The notes beneath the pieces were generated by a model. That model searched no databases. It was given only the letters and a program-made list of their open reading frames with translations, and had not been told where the DNA came from. The position numbers and the translations under genes were made by a program. This document shows, piece by piece, positions 9,853-22,400 of a DNA stretch of 64,000 bases; position 1 is the first letter of the stretch, and each line of letters begins with the position of its first letter. This stretch comes from Serilophus lunatus (taxonomy: Eukaryota; Chordata; Aves; Passeriformes; Eurylaimidae): NCBI GenBank assembly GCA_013399895.1, contig VXBA01004859.1:255101-319100 (forward strand). Reading direction: 5' to 3'.

Positions 9853-12800
9853 TGCAATCAATCTAAAGGTGCATCTTCAGATCTGACCATACCAGGAAAA
9901 GCTCTTCTGCAGGTGGACTGGCTTTGTAGGCTCCTCATCTCTGCAGTGATGAAGAAAAGCAGCAACAAAATTCCCACAGCAGATAAAAATTCAAATTCTC
10001 CTCTTTGCAGAGTCTCCTGCTGAGCCCATTGTGGGGGAAGGTGGGAGCCCACAGCACTGAGATACAAGGGCAGAGTTTGGGGAACCAGGGCCTGGGGTTT
10101 TACAGAAAAGGGCTTCAGTTAAGAGAGTGTTTATATTCAGTGCTGACATTCAACAAGCTCCTGAACTTCAGGGGGAAAAATTCCTGCAGAAATCGATCCT
10201 AAAAATAAATTCACAGCTTCTTTCAGCTTGTCTCTTCTTTCTGTAATCAACCCCATTCCTCAAAGAGTACAAGAGCAGTGAACTCAACATTTCTTTGGAT
10301 GAAAGCAGAACTGAGTACTGTGCACTCCACAGCGTGCCCAAAGAATGCCACTTGCTGTAACTGTGCATTTCCTACACATTTATGTTCTCTCCTGAATATT
10401 CTGAATATCTGGAGACAGTTGTTTGAAAAAAACCAGCTGAACTTGATCATAAACTTGGCCCAGCATTTTTAGAAGTACCTGTAAGTAAGGTGTAAACGGA
10501 TATATCCTATGGACTGGTTTCAGGAGGCCAACCACATGAACTCCTAGCTGCTTCAGCCTTTCTTTTATCTCTAGTTCTGGTTTGCTATCACTTGGAATTC
10601 TGCTTAGCTTCCTCCTAATGGGAATTTCCTAAGGGAGAGCAGCCTTTGGGGAGCTCAGTGTGTCGGTGTGGGCAGGTGGAGTGAACCAACATTCTTCTTG
10701 AATGATTGTCAATATGTTTTGTTGTCATTTTCCAGTGCTCACCAGGGCTCTTGATACATTTCATACAGAATTACACAGGTCAAAAAAGCTGATTTTTTCA
10801 TACAACAAAGCTGTCACAGCTGTCCTGCATCATGGAATTCCATTCAGCCTCTTTGTGGGAGCCTGGTTTCTTATCCAGCCTCCTCTACAAGAAAAGGAGT
10901 AATGGCTGTGGACAACTGACTGTCTTTGCTATATTTGTTAGTGGGTCACATTTCTCCCTGAAGTGACCAGTGCAGTTGAATTAATGCTATTTCTTCATTT
11001 GCATCATTGCTCAATTATTTTTCTTCAGCCTTACCAAATCCTTTTTTATTTTAATTTATAAATTCACATCCTACTAAACAGAAAATAATGGCATGCCCTG
11101 GAGCAGTGCAGAAACCATGATTAAGAGAAGTAGCAGATACTGAGACTGATGATTGAGCTCAGAATTTAACCTCCTGTAGGTTAAGATTTACACCAAACCC
11201 CTGGTCACTGACCAGTTTGTAACTCATTTTGAAGCCCCTTTATATTATGATGAGGGAGCAGACTTAAAAGCTGTGAGAAAGGAAAAAACCAATTGGCATG
11301 AGTGACCCAGGCCCTGAATGCTCAGTGTCTGCTTGAATTGGGTGAGCAATTCCTGTTTACTTTTGCCACAGTAATGCAAGATTAACATTTTCTGATTATT
11401 TCATTACCTGTTCATTACCAGTACTGGGATAAAATGAGTGAGCCTTTGGGGTAATGGGCCCCTCATGTGGGAAAAAGCAAATTAATGTCTCTGGAGTGGA
11501 CCCAAACTCAGGGATATCTAAGCTTTTTGGTTTTGGATTGAAGCACCCTCTTGTACTTGGGCAAACTTGGTGGTTTATTCAACAATTCTGACATAAAATA
11601 AAGTGAAATCAAGTCGTACGAGTGCGGGAGTTGCCTTTCTAAATCAGAGCAAATCCTCACAATCGTTATTTGGAGAGATCAGGGATGGATTGAGGAAGTC
11701 AAACAAAACCTGTGCAGAACTGGCTCTAGTCCAGACTGTATTTTCTCCCCTGCCTACAACTAATATGTTTGTATTTGATTTGGACACTTTGTTTGGTGGA
11801 AGGGAGTCATGCATAAATGAGGCCAACGTTATTATTCAGTGTTATTAATGATGTTGTCTCCTCTTAGTTTCTCAAAAACCAGAAAACTAATAAATTTTAC
11901 ATATTGGAAAAAAAATCACAGATAAATCAAACAAATATATAAATTCTTTAAAGTATTTAATATGTGTTAAGAGGACAGAATGATGAATTCAATATTGAAA
12001 ACCAATATCAAGTTTACAATTATGCCCCATTTATCATCACTGATTGCACAGACAGAGTATTATTGCAGGGAACAGAATGATGCATAAACTAAAACCCTGA
12101 TTGGTTTTCTAAAAAAAACCAAGTTAAAATTCATGTTATGTCTGAAAAGCTTTGTTTTTCTTTTTCAAGCATTGTTTTCAATAGTAATTGCTCATTCAGA
12201 CACAAATGGTGCATATTTAATTTCTTGAGCTTTAATATTAGCAGTGTAATAATTTTGGAGTGTTAATAACTGATGCTTTTACAAACAATGACATGATTCA
12301 GTTTGCTGATGTTTTCTGAAGCCAGATTTCCCCTTTAAGCAAAAAGAACATGTGGAAAATGCAAAAGTGGGCAGGAACTGGTTTTGAGTTGGACATGTAG
12401 AACCAAGCAAATGAAAGCAGTAACCGCTCTTGAAAGGTGAGTGAACTTTGAAGAGAAAACATGTACAAGTGGCTGTTTTTTCCTCAGCAGTTCTTCTCCC
12501 AGGGTAAAATTGTGCCTCCCCAAAAGTCAGCAGCAAAGCTGAAGTGTTGTCAAAGTCCCCTTGTCTGCTGTGAAGGACAGACCTGCTCACCTTTGTGAAA
12601 GAGCTGCACTTCTTTAAAGCCCTGTCACCCCAGCTGAGCTCTGGCAGAGGGAAATGAATTCCTCTCTGGCTCACACTTTATCAGCAGAATTATTAAGCAG
12701 TTTTCTGTGCAGAGTCACTCTTGTAATATACNTTCTGGGGATAACCAGATCTCATTTCACCCAACTGAGGCTGTGCACTCACAGCTGAGAGTCATTTTGT

Positions 12801-13793
12801 CCTTCAGAATTTCAACAACTTATTCTGATTTATGAAAGAATCTGGCTAAGCTGGAAGATTCAGCTGGAGTTTACAGAGTTATAACTCCAGGCTATACTCA
12901 TTGAGTCAACAATACCAAGAAAAAAAAGCCAAACTGTCCTTTTATATCTTTATTTGTAAACTACACATTTGAAAAACAGAAGCACTGAACTAGAACCAGT
13001 GTGCTGCAGTCTAGTGCTGTTTGTACTCAATGTCTTCTTAGAAGGGGGCTGCATTGAAATAGGGACCGATAATAAATGAATATTCTAGTAGTCACCCCCA
13101 AATGTAGAACACGTTGGAATTTACTGATCTCTGCTACCCTGCAAGTAGAACAACCATACTGCAGAGAGTGCCAGAACTTTCCAAGTGAAATTACTGAGCT
13201 GGATGGGATTTTTTGCCTCAAATATCTGTAAATAGCCATACAACAATAACAACAATGTAATGTCTTGGGTTTCTTCGATGACCAGGGCACTCATAGTTTG
13301 ACAAGCCACTTCTGTGGAAAGTTTTAAAGAGAACTCTGAAAGATAAAGAGAAAATATAATTAAAAACTTTGTAGCAGCAGGCTGGCCTAATTAATTTTAA
13401 GTACTCTGTACATTTCAGGCAGCATCTTCCAGTTGAAAAAGAAAAATCAGGGATGTTAAATAGTTCCCCAACTGGAAACTGGTGACAAAACTGAATTATA
13501 AACAATGCCATCAGTACAGAGCAACTGGTGGGTTTAATATTCTTATACAAACAACAAAACCTAATTATCTTTATTTATTCAATAAATCGAGTTCAAATTT
13601 GATCTATTAAATTGTATTAAATATTGAAAATCATTTAATAAACAAACACGATTGCTAATTTATTATTGATATTCATTATTAGGACGTTTGTAAAAAATAA
13701 TTAGAAGCAGGTTGGGAAACAGGGGGATGAATTCAGCTCAGGCACCAGCACTGCTGCAGAACCTGCTTAGGTTGCCACAGGTAATGAAGAAAA
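9853..13793. other. Non-coding stretch, no gene recognised
   Basis: Mostly AT-rich unique sequence. The segment at about 13,560-13,700 is especially AT-rich, with several homeodomain-like TAAT cores. A single N sits at 12732. The largest open frame, on the minus strand at 12,279-12,674, resembles nothing I know and is overlapped by other frames. Confidence 0.55.
12732..12732. other. Single undetermined base
   Basis: An isolated N inside unique sequence (TATACNTTCTGG). Probably an assembly or polishing artefact. Confidence 0.8.
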
Positions 13794-13794
13794 A

Positions 13795-14230
13795 TGGCTT
13801 TGTGGAGCTGGGCTTGGGAAAAGAGGCGGGAAAGCGGGAATCACTCCAGCACACTTGGATTCTCTGCTAGTTCAGGCGGGGCAACATCCTGGGGAGGCTG
13901 CAAACCAGGACAGCACAGCCAGGAGGAGGTTGGGAACCTCACGGTGGGAGCGCAGCAGATTTTTGGGAGGTTGCAAGGAGCCCCCTGTGGAAGCACTGGA
14001 GCAGTTCTGGCCCGAAGTGGGTCCGTTCTGAAATGCTGCCATCACCTGCAGTCATGGGCTGGCACGAGAGCAAGAAACACGGGGGGCAGGACGAGGGATT
14101 TTGGCAGCGCCACGCGGACACCAAGTACTGCACAATATGGGGCTTCGTCCTGTGGCCACGGTGGCAAAAAAAGTTCTATCGACCATTTTGGTATCTTCTG
14201 AAAAAGGGAATTGGTCTTATGTTTCTCGTA
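13795..14230. other. Minor CpG-rich patch upstream of the main CpG island
   Basis: CpG dinucleotides become frequent here (GAGGCGGGAAAGCGGG, GCGCCACGCGGACACC, TATCGACC) and the patch is separated from the main island by about 230 bp of AT-rich DNA. It may be an island shore or a separate upstream regulatory element. Open frames across it are ordinary for GC-rich DNA. Confidence 0.5.
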
Positions 14231-15411
14231 TACTGAGATGATAAAAAAAACCCCAGGAAGCCAGCCAACATTATTATTCTAATTAGAAAATAATCAGTAA
14301 TAGTACATAGCACAAGTAGAGCATTTCATCTTGAAAAGCCTGTGCAAGCATAAGATCGCTGGCTGAGAGCTGAGTTAGTGCAGCTGTTCAAATCACCTGT
14401 CATAAGCCTCTTGGTCTAATGATTTAAATCATTACACGTTTGTGACTTCTGGTACATCTTTCAGGAAGAAAATGCCAACCCCGGAGCACGATTCTTTCCC
14501 TGGCTGACGCCTCTCCCAGCACCCAGCGGGGCTGAGCCACTCGAAAGCAGCAGTGGTGCAGTCGGTGTGACAGTGCAAGGGCAGATGCTCTGGACGGCAG
14601 AGGATGCCAGAGAAGAGGTACATGTTCCACCGCGCTTTTCCCTATTGCCATCCCCTCTGCTCTGAGCAGCTTCTGCCCATCCGGGGGCTGCTTTAGGCAC
14701 CGAGAGCTGCGTGTGCTCTGCCGTGCGCCCCTCCCGGAGCTGCAAACCGAGGCACCTTCCAAGGGCTCCAGAAGTTTGCACGATCTCCCGCTCAGCGCAT
14801 CCGTGGAGCCCGAGAGGTCTCTACCCTGGAGATCCCGGTTTTTCAGCCACAGGGGGAGGGAGCCGTGCTTTCCCCACCATCTCCTACCTCTGCTGAGCTG
14901 CCAAGTGTTTCTGCCTCAGCTCTAGTTTGCTTCCTCATTCTCACGTGCATTGTTCGGGAGGTAACCTTGGGATGCCGGAGTGGCGATCTGGTTCTTTGTC
15001 CTTCTAGTCTATTTAAGGAATTTAATTGAATCGGGCAGAGAGAGAAAAAAAAACAACCCAAACAAAACATATACACAAAGCCCAAGGCAACAGGACTAGA
15101 TCCCCCTTCCCCCAAACAACAAATGGTTAAATAAATAACGAGATACCAAACCAAGCATCACCAAACGAACGAGCCAAAAATCAGCGCCAGCGCGGCAGGG
15201 AACGGGAAAGTTTCTGCGCTCTGAAGCTGATACAGCGTCAAAGCGAGAATCCAGGGGGAGGGGAGGAGAGCTCCAACCCAGGGCTGCGGGAGCCGGGGCT
15301 GCGCTGGTGCGCCCAGCCCCGCATCCCAGAGCGACTGCCCGAGAGATGCTGCCGTGACTCGGGACTGCGCCGGCAAAAGAACGGCTGCGAGCTCCGAGCC
15401 CCCACCCCCGT

Positions 15412-15467
15412 CTCCTGTCTCCTCCCTCCTCCCCTCTCCTCCTCCTCCTCCTCCTTCCCCCTCCCTC
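15412..15467 (+). repeat. Homopyrimidine tract rich in CTC/CTCCT
   Basis: About 55 nt almost entirely C and T, with a run of CTC triplets, immediately upstream of the GC box. The opposite strand carries many GGG and GGAGG runs, so it could form triplex (H-DNA) or G-quadruplex structures. Such tracts are common in vertebrate promoters and bind GA-binding or Sp/KLF-type factors. Confidence 0.8.
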
Positions 15468-15553
15468 GGGTCCTGCGGGGAGGCGGGTTTAAGGTGTGTC
15501 GTGTGGCCGCGGTAACTTTCCTAACAGAGGCAAAGAGGCGCCCGGAGTCCCCC

Positions 15554-15580
15554 GCAGCAGCAGCAGCAGCAGCAGCAGCA
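15554..15580 (+). repeat. (GCA)9 trinucleotide repeat in first-exon candidate
   Basis: Nine uninterrupted GCA units, equivalent to eight CAG in another phase. Without an upstream ATG in the exon it should be transcribed but not translated. Read in frame it would give Ala, Ser or Gln runs, which explains the low-complexity shadow frames on both strands. Confidence 0.9.
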
Positions 15581-15640
15581 TCGCCTGCCCGTCCTGGGCA
15601 GCGGCTCCGGCTCGGCCGTGGCTGCCCCGGCTGCCGCCTC

Positions 15641-15648
15641 NNNNNNNN
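15641..15648. other. 8-N assembly gap in the CpG island
   Basis: Eight consecutive N, seven bases before the splice donor and in the most GC-rich part of the exon. The true gap size may differ from eight; GC-rich first exons are often lost in bird short-read assemblies. Confidence 0.95.
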
Positions 15649-16450
15649 CGCCCAGGTAGGTGCGAGTCGGGACCGGCCCCGGAGCTCCCCGTGTCCGCAG
15701 CCGCGGCCCCCGAACCCCCGGCTTGTTCCTGGGGCTGCTGCGGGGCACGGAGCTCCCTCTGCACCCTCTGGCTGCGAAGGGAGAAGCCCCTTCCCTGCGC
15801 CGCCTGCAGCTGCCCGGGCATCCAGGACGATCCGGGGGGAGGCAGTCTCTCTCCAGCCTCTCCTTTCTGTCCCTTGCCTCGCTCTTTGGGTTCTCGGTGG
15901 TGATTTTGGAAGTGCTGAGCGAGGAGATGCGTGCGTGGGTGAGATCTTACGGCTTTATTAGGACTCTCTGAGCAGCCGCTTCCTCTCCCTCCCCCGCGCG
16001 GGTTCTGGGGTGTTGTATCGGCACCAAGTTTCTTCTGGTTGCCGCAGACGGGTTTGGTCCCCGCGTGTCCGCGTCCTGGGGCTGCGCGGGCGGGTGGCTT
16101 CGGGCTCCTCCTGCTCGGGTTGTAGCGGCTTCTCTGGGCTGCGCTCGGCTGGGAGGAGATGGAGAGGCTGTTTGGGGTAGGGAGAGGCGCAAAGCAGAAG
16201 TTGTAGGATGCGACGTGTGAGTGACACCTCCGTTTCGTGGGGCTGGGGGAGTAGGTGGAATCTCACTCTCGCTGGTGCTACTCGCTGCTGCCAAACATTC
16301 CCTTCTTTTGCTTAGGCAGGACTCTGGCCACGCTGCCAGATGGCTCCTAACAAAGAGAAGTTTAGGAGCGGCGGGACAGCAGCTCCCAAATTCAAGGCTC
16401 GGCTGAGATCCTCGGGTGGCAGCGCTCCGTTGTGATGCTGTGCTTATGTG

Positions 16451-19400
16451 ATACCTGGTATTCAGCTGCGAGCGCGGGGCCCCTGGTTGGCAGGGGAGGG
16501 GGGCAGAGGATAATAGTGTGAGGAACCAAGGCAGCCGTCGCTCAGAGTTGTTTAAATCTGCAGCCCCTGCGATAATTAGACACCGGGGTTGGCCCCTATC
16601 CTCCCCTCAGCAGGAGGAAAGTCCAGAGTTAGCTGGAAGGAACTCTGCGTGTTCATGTCTTTATTGCCTCCTGATTTAGAACGGAAATGTGTAATATATA
16701 AATTAACTCGAATGTAGCACCTATCTGCCTTCGGTGACCCGTCAGATGGGAGAGATCCCATCCCCCCCCTCGTGCTCAGTGCCGTGTTTGAAAACAGAAA
16801 TCTCCAGTCAGGTGACTGGATGTTGTGTCTCTTAAATTCACATTACAGTGCTAAATAGACCCGTGAAGGTTTCTTTTGGAACATCCATATCTCAGTCTGA
16901 ATCCTTTTCTTGGAGTGCAGCCAGAGCTTTGCTGTCCTCTCTGTTTGGACCTTCCTTCCATGTCCACTTTGTTGTTAAATCCCACAAGTTTTCCGTCTCC
17001 AGTGTCTGCTGGGTGGATTCTTTTAGGAGTATTGCCTTGGTTACAGCAGTGTTAAATAAAGGTGAATAAGCCAACTAAGTCTCATCATAGGGTTGGATTT
17101 TCTGTGATCCTTTACAGACTGAAGAGCTCATCTTGCCAAAGCTTATGAACAATTTGACATCCATGGGACCTGGTCTGGAGGGTGTTCAAGTTGCTGTGGG
17201 ACCCCTGCCCTGGCTTTGCAGTGGGTTAATCAATATTAATAAGCACATGTGCTCAAGGGATAATGATAATTTGCAAAATTAGTTGCAAGGCAAGTGCACC
17301 AGTTGTTATTTGTCAGTGACAACCTCTGGAGGTTCCTTCAATGTTTAAACCGCTGAATTTAGTTTTGTTTCTGCTTCTTGAGGATACCTGAGTAAATTTG
17401 TTACGGAATTGCAAACATTTTATGGTAAAAGTGTTTCAACATATGAAACATAGAAAAAAAGCCATGTGGTCACTATCTTTTTCAAGAAAAGATTCTGGTG
17501 TTGTCTTTCTCTCCAGTCACCCCCACTCATCTACTTTATAAAATTTTGTAATTTTAGTTAAAATTGGCTGAGATAAAATATACAATATTAGGTTGCATCA
17601 TGTTTCTCCTCCTTTGCAATTATAAAAAAGAACTAATTTGATGCCTTGTTTTTTACAATTGAATATAAATTAATATTCAAAAGAATCAAACAGGAGCCAA
17701 TGCTCTCTGTTAAGAAGTTGCATATTGGCTGTGAATGGGGCATTCAGCCATTTTCACTTTGAACAATCCATCCTGCTTTAAACACCAGGCAGCAGAATTA
17801 ATATTTAAGCAAATGCATACAGCAAAACTATAAATCTCTGAAAACAGTTAATTATATTGGAAATGTGAATGTACCTTCAACTACAGCCTGTATAAACTAT
17901 TTCTCTGTAGTGTGATCACAATTCTTGCAAACCTTTTATCCTTGCATGTGAAATCATTCCTAATTCTGTGCTCCTGCAAAGCATGTGCTTGGTTATTGTT
18001 TTCAAAACCATGTGCTTTGAGCTACTATTTAAATATAATATTTATGGTATTACTTTGGCTGTTCAGCTTAAAAAGAGAAGGGCTGCATACCATTGCATAT
18101 TAAAAAGCTTCTGTATAATTACTACTTCTTGCAGTGCTGCTGTGCAACTCTCTGGGTTGGGAATTTAAATGGAGACTTTACACAATTCCCAGTTACTTTA
18201 TATAAAAGTCTTTCTCTTGAAACATGGGGGCTGAAGGCACTGGGGAGCATGTGGTGCCTGCACTGGATGTGACATTTTTAAGTTGCAATAATTGTTTGCC
18301 ATTGGCCTTTGTGCACTGCCGGGTGCACAGGGAGTGGTGGGATCCTACAAACTGTCCAGCTGTTGGACACTTTGAGTCTAAACGACCTATTTACACATTT
18401 TTTGTCATATTATCATTTTATGAAAGTATGTCCAGTCTGGTTGCATCTTAGAGAGGAGCACTGGGAGATGTGGGAGGCACTTCACTGCCCCTCTCCAAAA
18501 TCTGTGGCACTGCAAGAGTCAGAGTGCAGTGCCAATTCACAGCCACAGCCACTGAGAGTTTCTGCAGGGAATTTCCCCAGGGATGGTGATGGTGTGAAGG
18601 TGATTTAGACCACTGAAATGCAGGTGGGATTCAGGTCTCACAATCTCCTTCATTCTCCAGGTTATCCCAGAGCATTCAGCTGGGAATCCCCTTTGCACAG
18701 AACTGATTGGAGCCTCAGTGGGGAAGTTCTATATGTTAAGGAGAGGGCAAAAAACTTGTAGACCACTAAGAGCTACTCCCAAAGGAGATAAATCCCAGCT
18801 GGAATCAGCTCTGGATTGCCAGATGAATTCCATATGACACTCGTATGGGACTCCTGTGAGTGATGGACACTTGGTGTATTCATGTAGAGAGCAGGAAATT
18901 TGTTGGAGGGTTTGCAGAGTATGACCTTTACCTTATAAATTAATATAGATTATGTACCAAATTCTTGAGGAGCCAATATGCTACACCCTTGTGCAGCTCA
19001 GCCTCAGTGGCTGTAAGAGAGTGGGCTACAGCCCAGAGAATGTGAGGCATTCACTCAAAAAGTCCCAAGAGAAGCACAGAATTCCCCAGGATAAGTGTGT
19101 TTACAAACCAGTTCTGCTCAGCCCTTCAGGCAGTTTCTCTCCTCTGGCTTCTGCTCTAAAGGGAAAGTACTGAAATTTGTATGAAAGCTTCTTTCCGAGA
19201 GAGGCAGAGAGATACGAGTTGAAGGTCACCACTTACCCTGCCCACAGAATACAGCAGGGATGAAGAGCACACCCACCTCACACCAGATTACAAACAGGAG
19301 CAGGACTTTTCCCTTTGCCGTAAGAACTGGGAGAATTTCTCCTGGTACCAGCCTGGGTACAAAGGGTAATGAATGAACAGGATGAAATCTGATTCACTGC

Positions 19401-22400
19401 TCAACATGTGCTCTGCCTGGGACAGGAGTAAGACAGAGTAGCTGAGCAAAAACAGTTCTGTGCTCTAACTTCACATACTTCATTTTCTAGTTTTCTCATG
19501 CAAAACATTTTATGAGCACTAATAGTCACTCTGGAAAATATTGTCAAGGGTCAGAAAGACACCTGAGAACTGCCAGAATATGACAGCTTAAAGGTTGGCC
19601 AAGTGTGAAATCTGGGAACAATTTTTTTTATATCTATTTTAACTGATAGATATGAGTGGAAATGGGTCCAGGTTCTCCGAAGTTCAGATATGCAGGTGGA
19701 ATTTTACTTAGTCTTTTATCTTGGATCCCTTGATAAGATCTAGACTTTTGCTAACCTCCTCTTTTACCACAAGTTTTATGGTACATAATTTTTTGCAAGG
19801 TTTATGGAGTGTTGTGAACACATGAAAGTCTGATTTCTTGGGAGCAAAAAAAGTAAGAAAAAGCTGTAGAGGAACGATCAGGTGGAGTATTGGAATTCAC
19901 AGTGGCCTCCTTAAGGAGCCAAAGTAGGGAGGTGAATTAACAGCTCCAAAGCTCTTTAGTTAAAGGCTGTAACCTATTTCCATAGACTGTACAGGTGGAT
20001 AAGGTGATTTGGGAGCATATCCTACTTTTTCATGGGGTTTAAGTCTTTAGGTACTCGCATCTGTTTTGAGACAAATACTTGAAGAGTAAAAAGTGTATTT
20101 TATCATGACCGTTTTAAGGTTTTTAGAGGGTTTGATGCAAATATTTCTCCCTTTTCCTAACAGTGTAAAACATGGAGGTGTACTGATATAAATCCAGTGT
20201 AAGCATGAGTTGAATCAAGTTCTTTATCATGCTTTTAAAATCTACCAAGTGAGAGAAGCCTGGATGATTTGTAAGTAGTCGGCTGGCATATGGTACCATT
20301 ATGATAACATCATGTTCACAGCACTTTCCAGATTGATATACAACCTTTCTAAAATAAGCTCTGTAGAAAAATAAAAAAGAATGTAAAGTCATTTAGCAGC
20401 CAACACGCTGTTGGGAACAGCACAGGACACTGGGAGGTGACTGGAGTGACACTGGGTGTGTCACAGGAGTTGTGCAGCACAGGCTGGTGGTACCTTCTGG
20501 ACAGGCAGACACTCCAGAAAGTGCCAGTGCCCCCTATGCACTGGGGGCTGAGTTGTGCTTCCTTAATTCCCAGTGGAATGCTGCTCTCATTTTCCTTCCA
20601 CGAAGCCCTGGGGGAGTCCTGGGGGTCAGCACAGGGGATGGGATTTGTTTCTCAGGAGGAAATCCAGCATTAAGCCCTTTGTTAGCAGTGGAAAGAGAAA
20701 GGCTGGGGTTATCTGGGGATGGAGACTGAATTATCCCCTGGTTCTGGATGGAAATGTCCAGACTGAGATGGAAACTGTCTCGCTGACCTGCTGTGTCATT
20801 TATGGTTCTCAAGGAACAGGGGAATTATAAATACTCTTGGAAGCAGCAGCTCTGACAAGACAAACTATGGCAATGTTTCACTGTTGAAAAGGGTTTTATC
20901 TACTTACCACAGCTAGCTTAATTCTATTAAAGAATTAAAACAATGATACTTTATATGGCATTATTATAGCATAAATTATACTTTAGTTTGCCTTCATTTA
21001 AATGTACAAGCTGTAAATATCACTTTAAAGAAGTGCTGACTGATTAATTTGAACTTGTATTAACTTCTCTGTGTTAAAATGGAATGGCAAATCAAAACCG
21101 TTAAAGTTGTAACACCTGCCATTCCTCAACCCGAGTAAAAATGTCTGAGGTAGCAACGTGCTTCATCCCTTCTCCTCTTCTCATTTCCTTCTCCCTGCAT
21201 ATTTCAGGTAGGCATTTTATCAACCAAACAGGACCAGTCAGGTTTTTTTATAGATACAATCCAAGCATCATCAAAATTTGCTTCTGGGCATTTCTATGGA
21301 TTGTCTTCCGCAAGCACCATGTGACTGGTTGTGCCCTGAAACTCCAGGGAGAGGAGTCTCACACAAATACCTGTGTGTATTTGCAGAGGGAGTGGGGGCT
21401 TGTTTTTGCAGGTGATTTCACCTTTAGGATGAGTAGCCCTCTGGATTTGATGCCTGTTCCCTTCCTCTGTGGAAGTCCTTGTAGTCTGCAAGTCCTGAAG
21501 GTGGACTGACAGGCCAGGCCAGGCCCCCAGCTTTAAATTACTTAAATCTGGTGAGATGAATCCCATCCATTCATAGTAGTGCCTAATTTTCACTTTACTT
21601 GTAAAGAAAGACTAAAAACTTTGTGATGAATGAATGAATGAACAAATTTGAAAATTATCCTTTGTAACTGTGAGCTTTAGTTTGGATATAATGAGTTTTG
21701 ATAGGTGTAGTGTTATAGAATGACAGAGCTGAGCTTGTATCATAAGAGTGATGGTTTTGTTGTTTTTCTGGGAGCTTTCCCTGAGTGGGGATTTTTGGAT
21801 GCAGCTCTAACTAATACAGGTAATGTTACTGCTGGAAATATCACCACACTGAGTTCTGTAGGATTTATTTTGAGGAGAAAAGTGTAGTAACTGCAGTCAC
21901 TGACTAGAACTATTGGTAATCCCTTTTGCAGAATACTGCAGAATACTTGAAAATCAAGTACTCCCCCAAATCAGTTTTGTTGGGTGGTGGTGGGTATAAA
22001 AAACCTGGAGTTATTTTTCTGGTTTGGATTCTTTGGTGCCCTCATGGTGTCTGTAATTATGTGTTGGGCAGGAAAGGCATCAGTAGCCTGCAGGATGTGT
22101 TTGCATGGATTAGATGCACTGAAAACCACTGAGAACAAGAAATTACAACAGTGGTGAGTTATATTTACAAAATACTCATATTAGCTACTGATGGTCAGAT
22201 ATACAGAAAGATTTGTGGGCTGCAAATGGAAGGAGGCTCCTTGCAGGAGGGGATCCATCCACTTGTTACCTGACTCTGGATTATGGGATTTATGTCAGCT
22301 CAGGTCTGTGGAATGACAAAATCCCATCTGCTGCTTGTGGTCAGAGGTAACAAGGGAATGCAGAGGGTGCTCTTCATAGTTGAGGCAGATGCTACATCAT

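Larger units (their letters stand above)
15500..15655 (+). other. Candidate untranslated first exon ending at a strong splice donor
   Basis: The exon end is read from CCCAG followed by GTAGGTGCG at 15655/15656, a good vertebrate 5' splice site in the middle of the CpG island. The start is not visible. If the TATA-like GGTTTAAGG at 15486 is used, transcription would begin near 15,510-15,520; if TATTTAAG at 15010 is used, the exon would start near 15,040 and include two very short upstream frames (ATG near 15,123 and at 15,345). From about 15,350 to the donor there is no ATG, so this part should be 5' untranslated; the long frames across it begin at GTG or CTG codons. It contains nine GCA units at 15554-15580 and an 8-N gap at 15641-15648, so the exact exon length is unknown. 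The downstream exons are not in the window and I do not recognise the gene. Confidence 0.6.
14460..16450. promoter_or_regulatory. CpG island promoter region
   Basis: GC content and CpG frequency are far above the rest of the window, with a brief AT-rich break at about 15,010-15,160. On the plus strand there are two TATA-like boxes, TATTTAAG at 15010-15017 and GGTTTAAGG at 15486-15494. The second follows a GC-box-like GGGGAGGCGGG at 15477-15487. A homopyrimidine tract and a first-exon candidate with a good splice donor follow. CpG islands of this kind usually mark 5' ends of housekeeping or developmental genes. The direction is inferred from the donor at 15656; a divergent minus-strand transcript is possible but I saw no equally strong signal for one. 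Confidence 0.8.

Noticed and set aside
15494..15961. Frames across the CpG island with Ala, Ser or Gln runs
   Set aside because: They start at non-ATG codons, cross an 8-N gap of unknown true size and read through a good splice donor at 15656. They reflect the GCA repeat and high GC.
15947..16294. Minus-strand Pro/Thr/Ser-rich frame within the CpG island
   Set aside because: Stop codons are rare in GC-rich DNA, overlapping frames exist on the same strand and no splice or domain evidence supports it.
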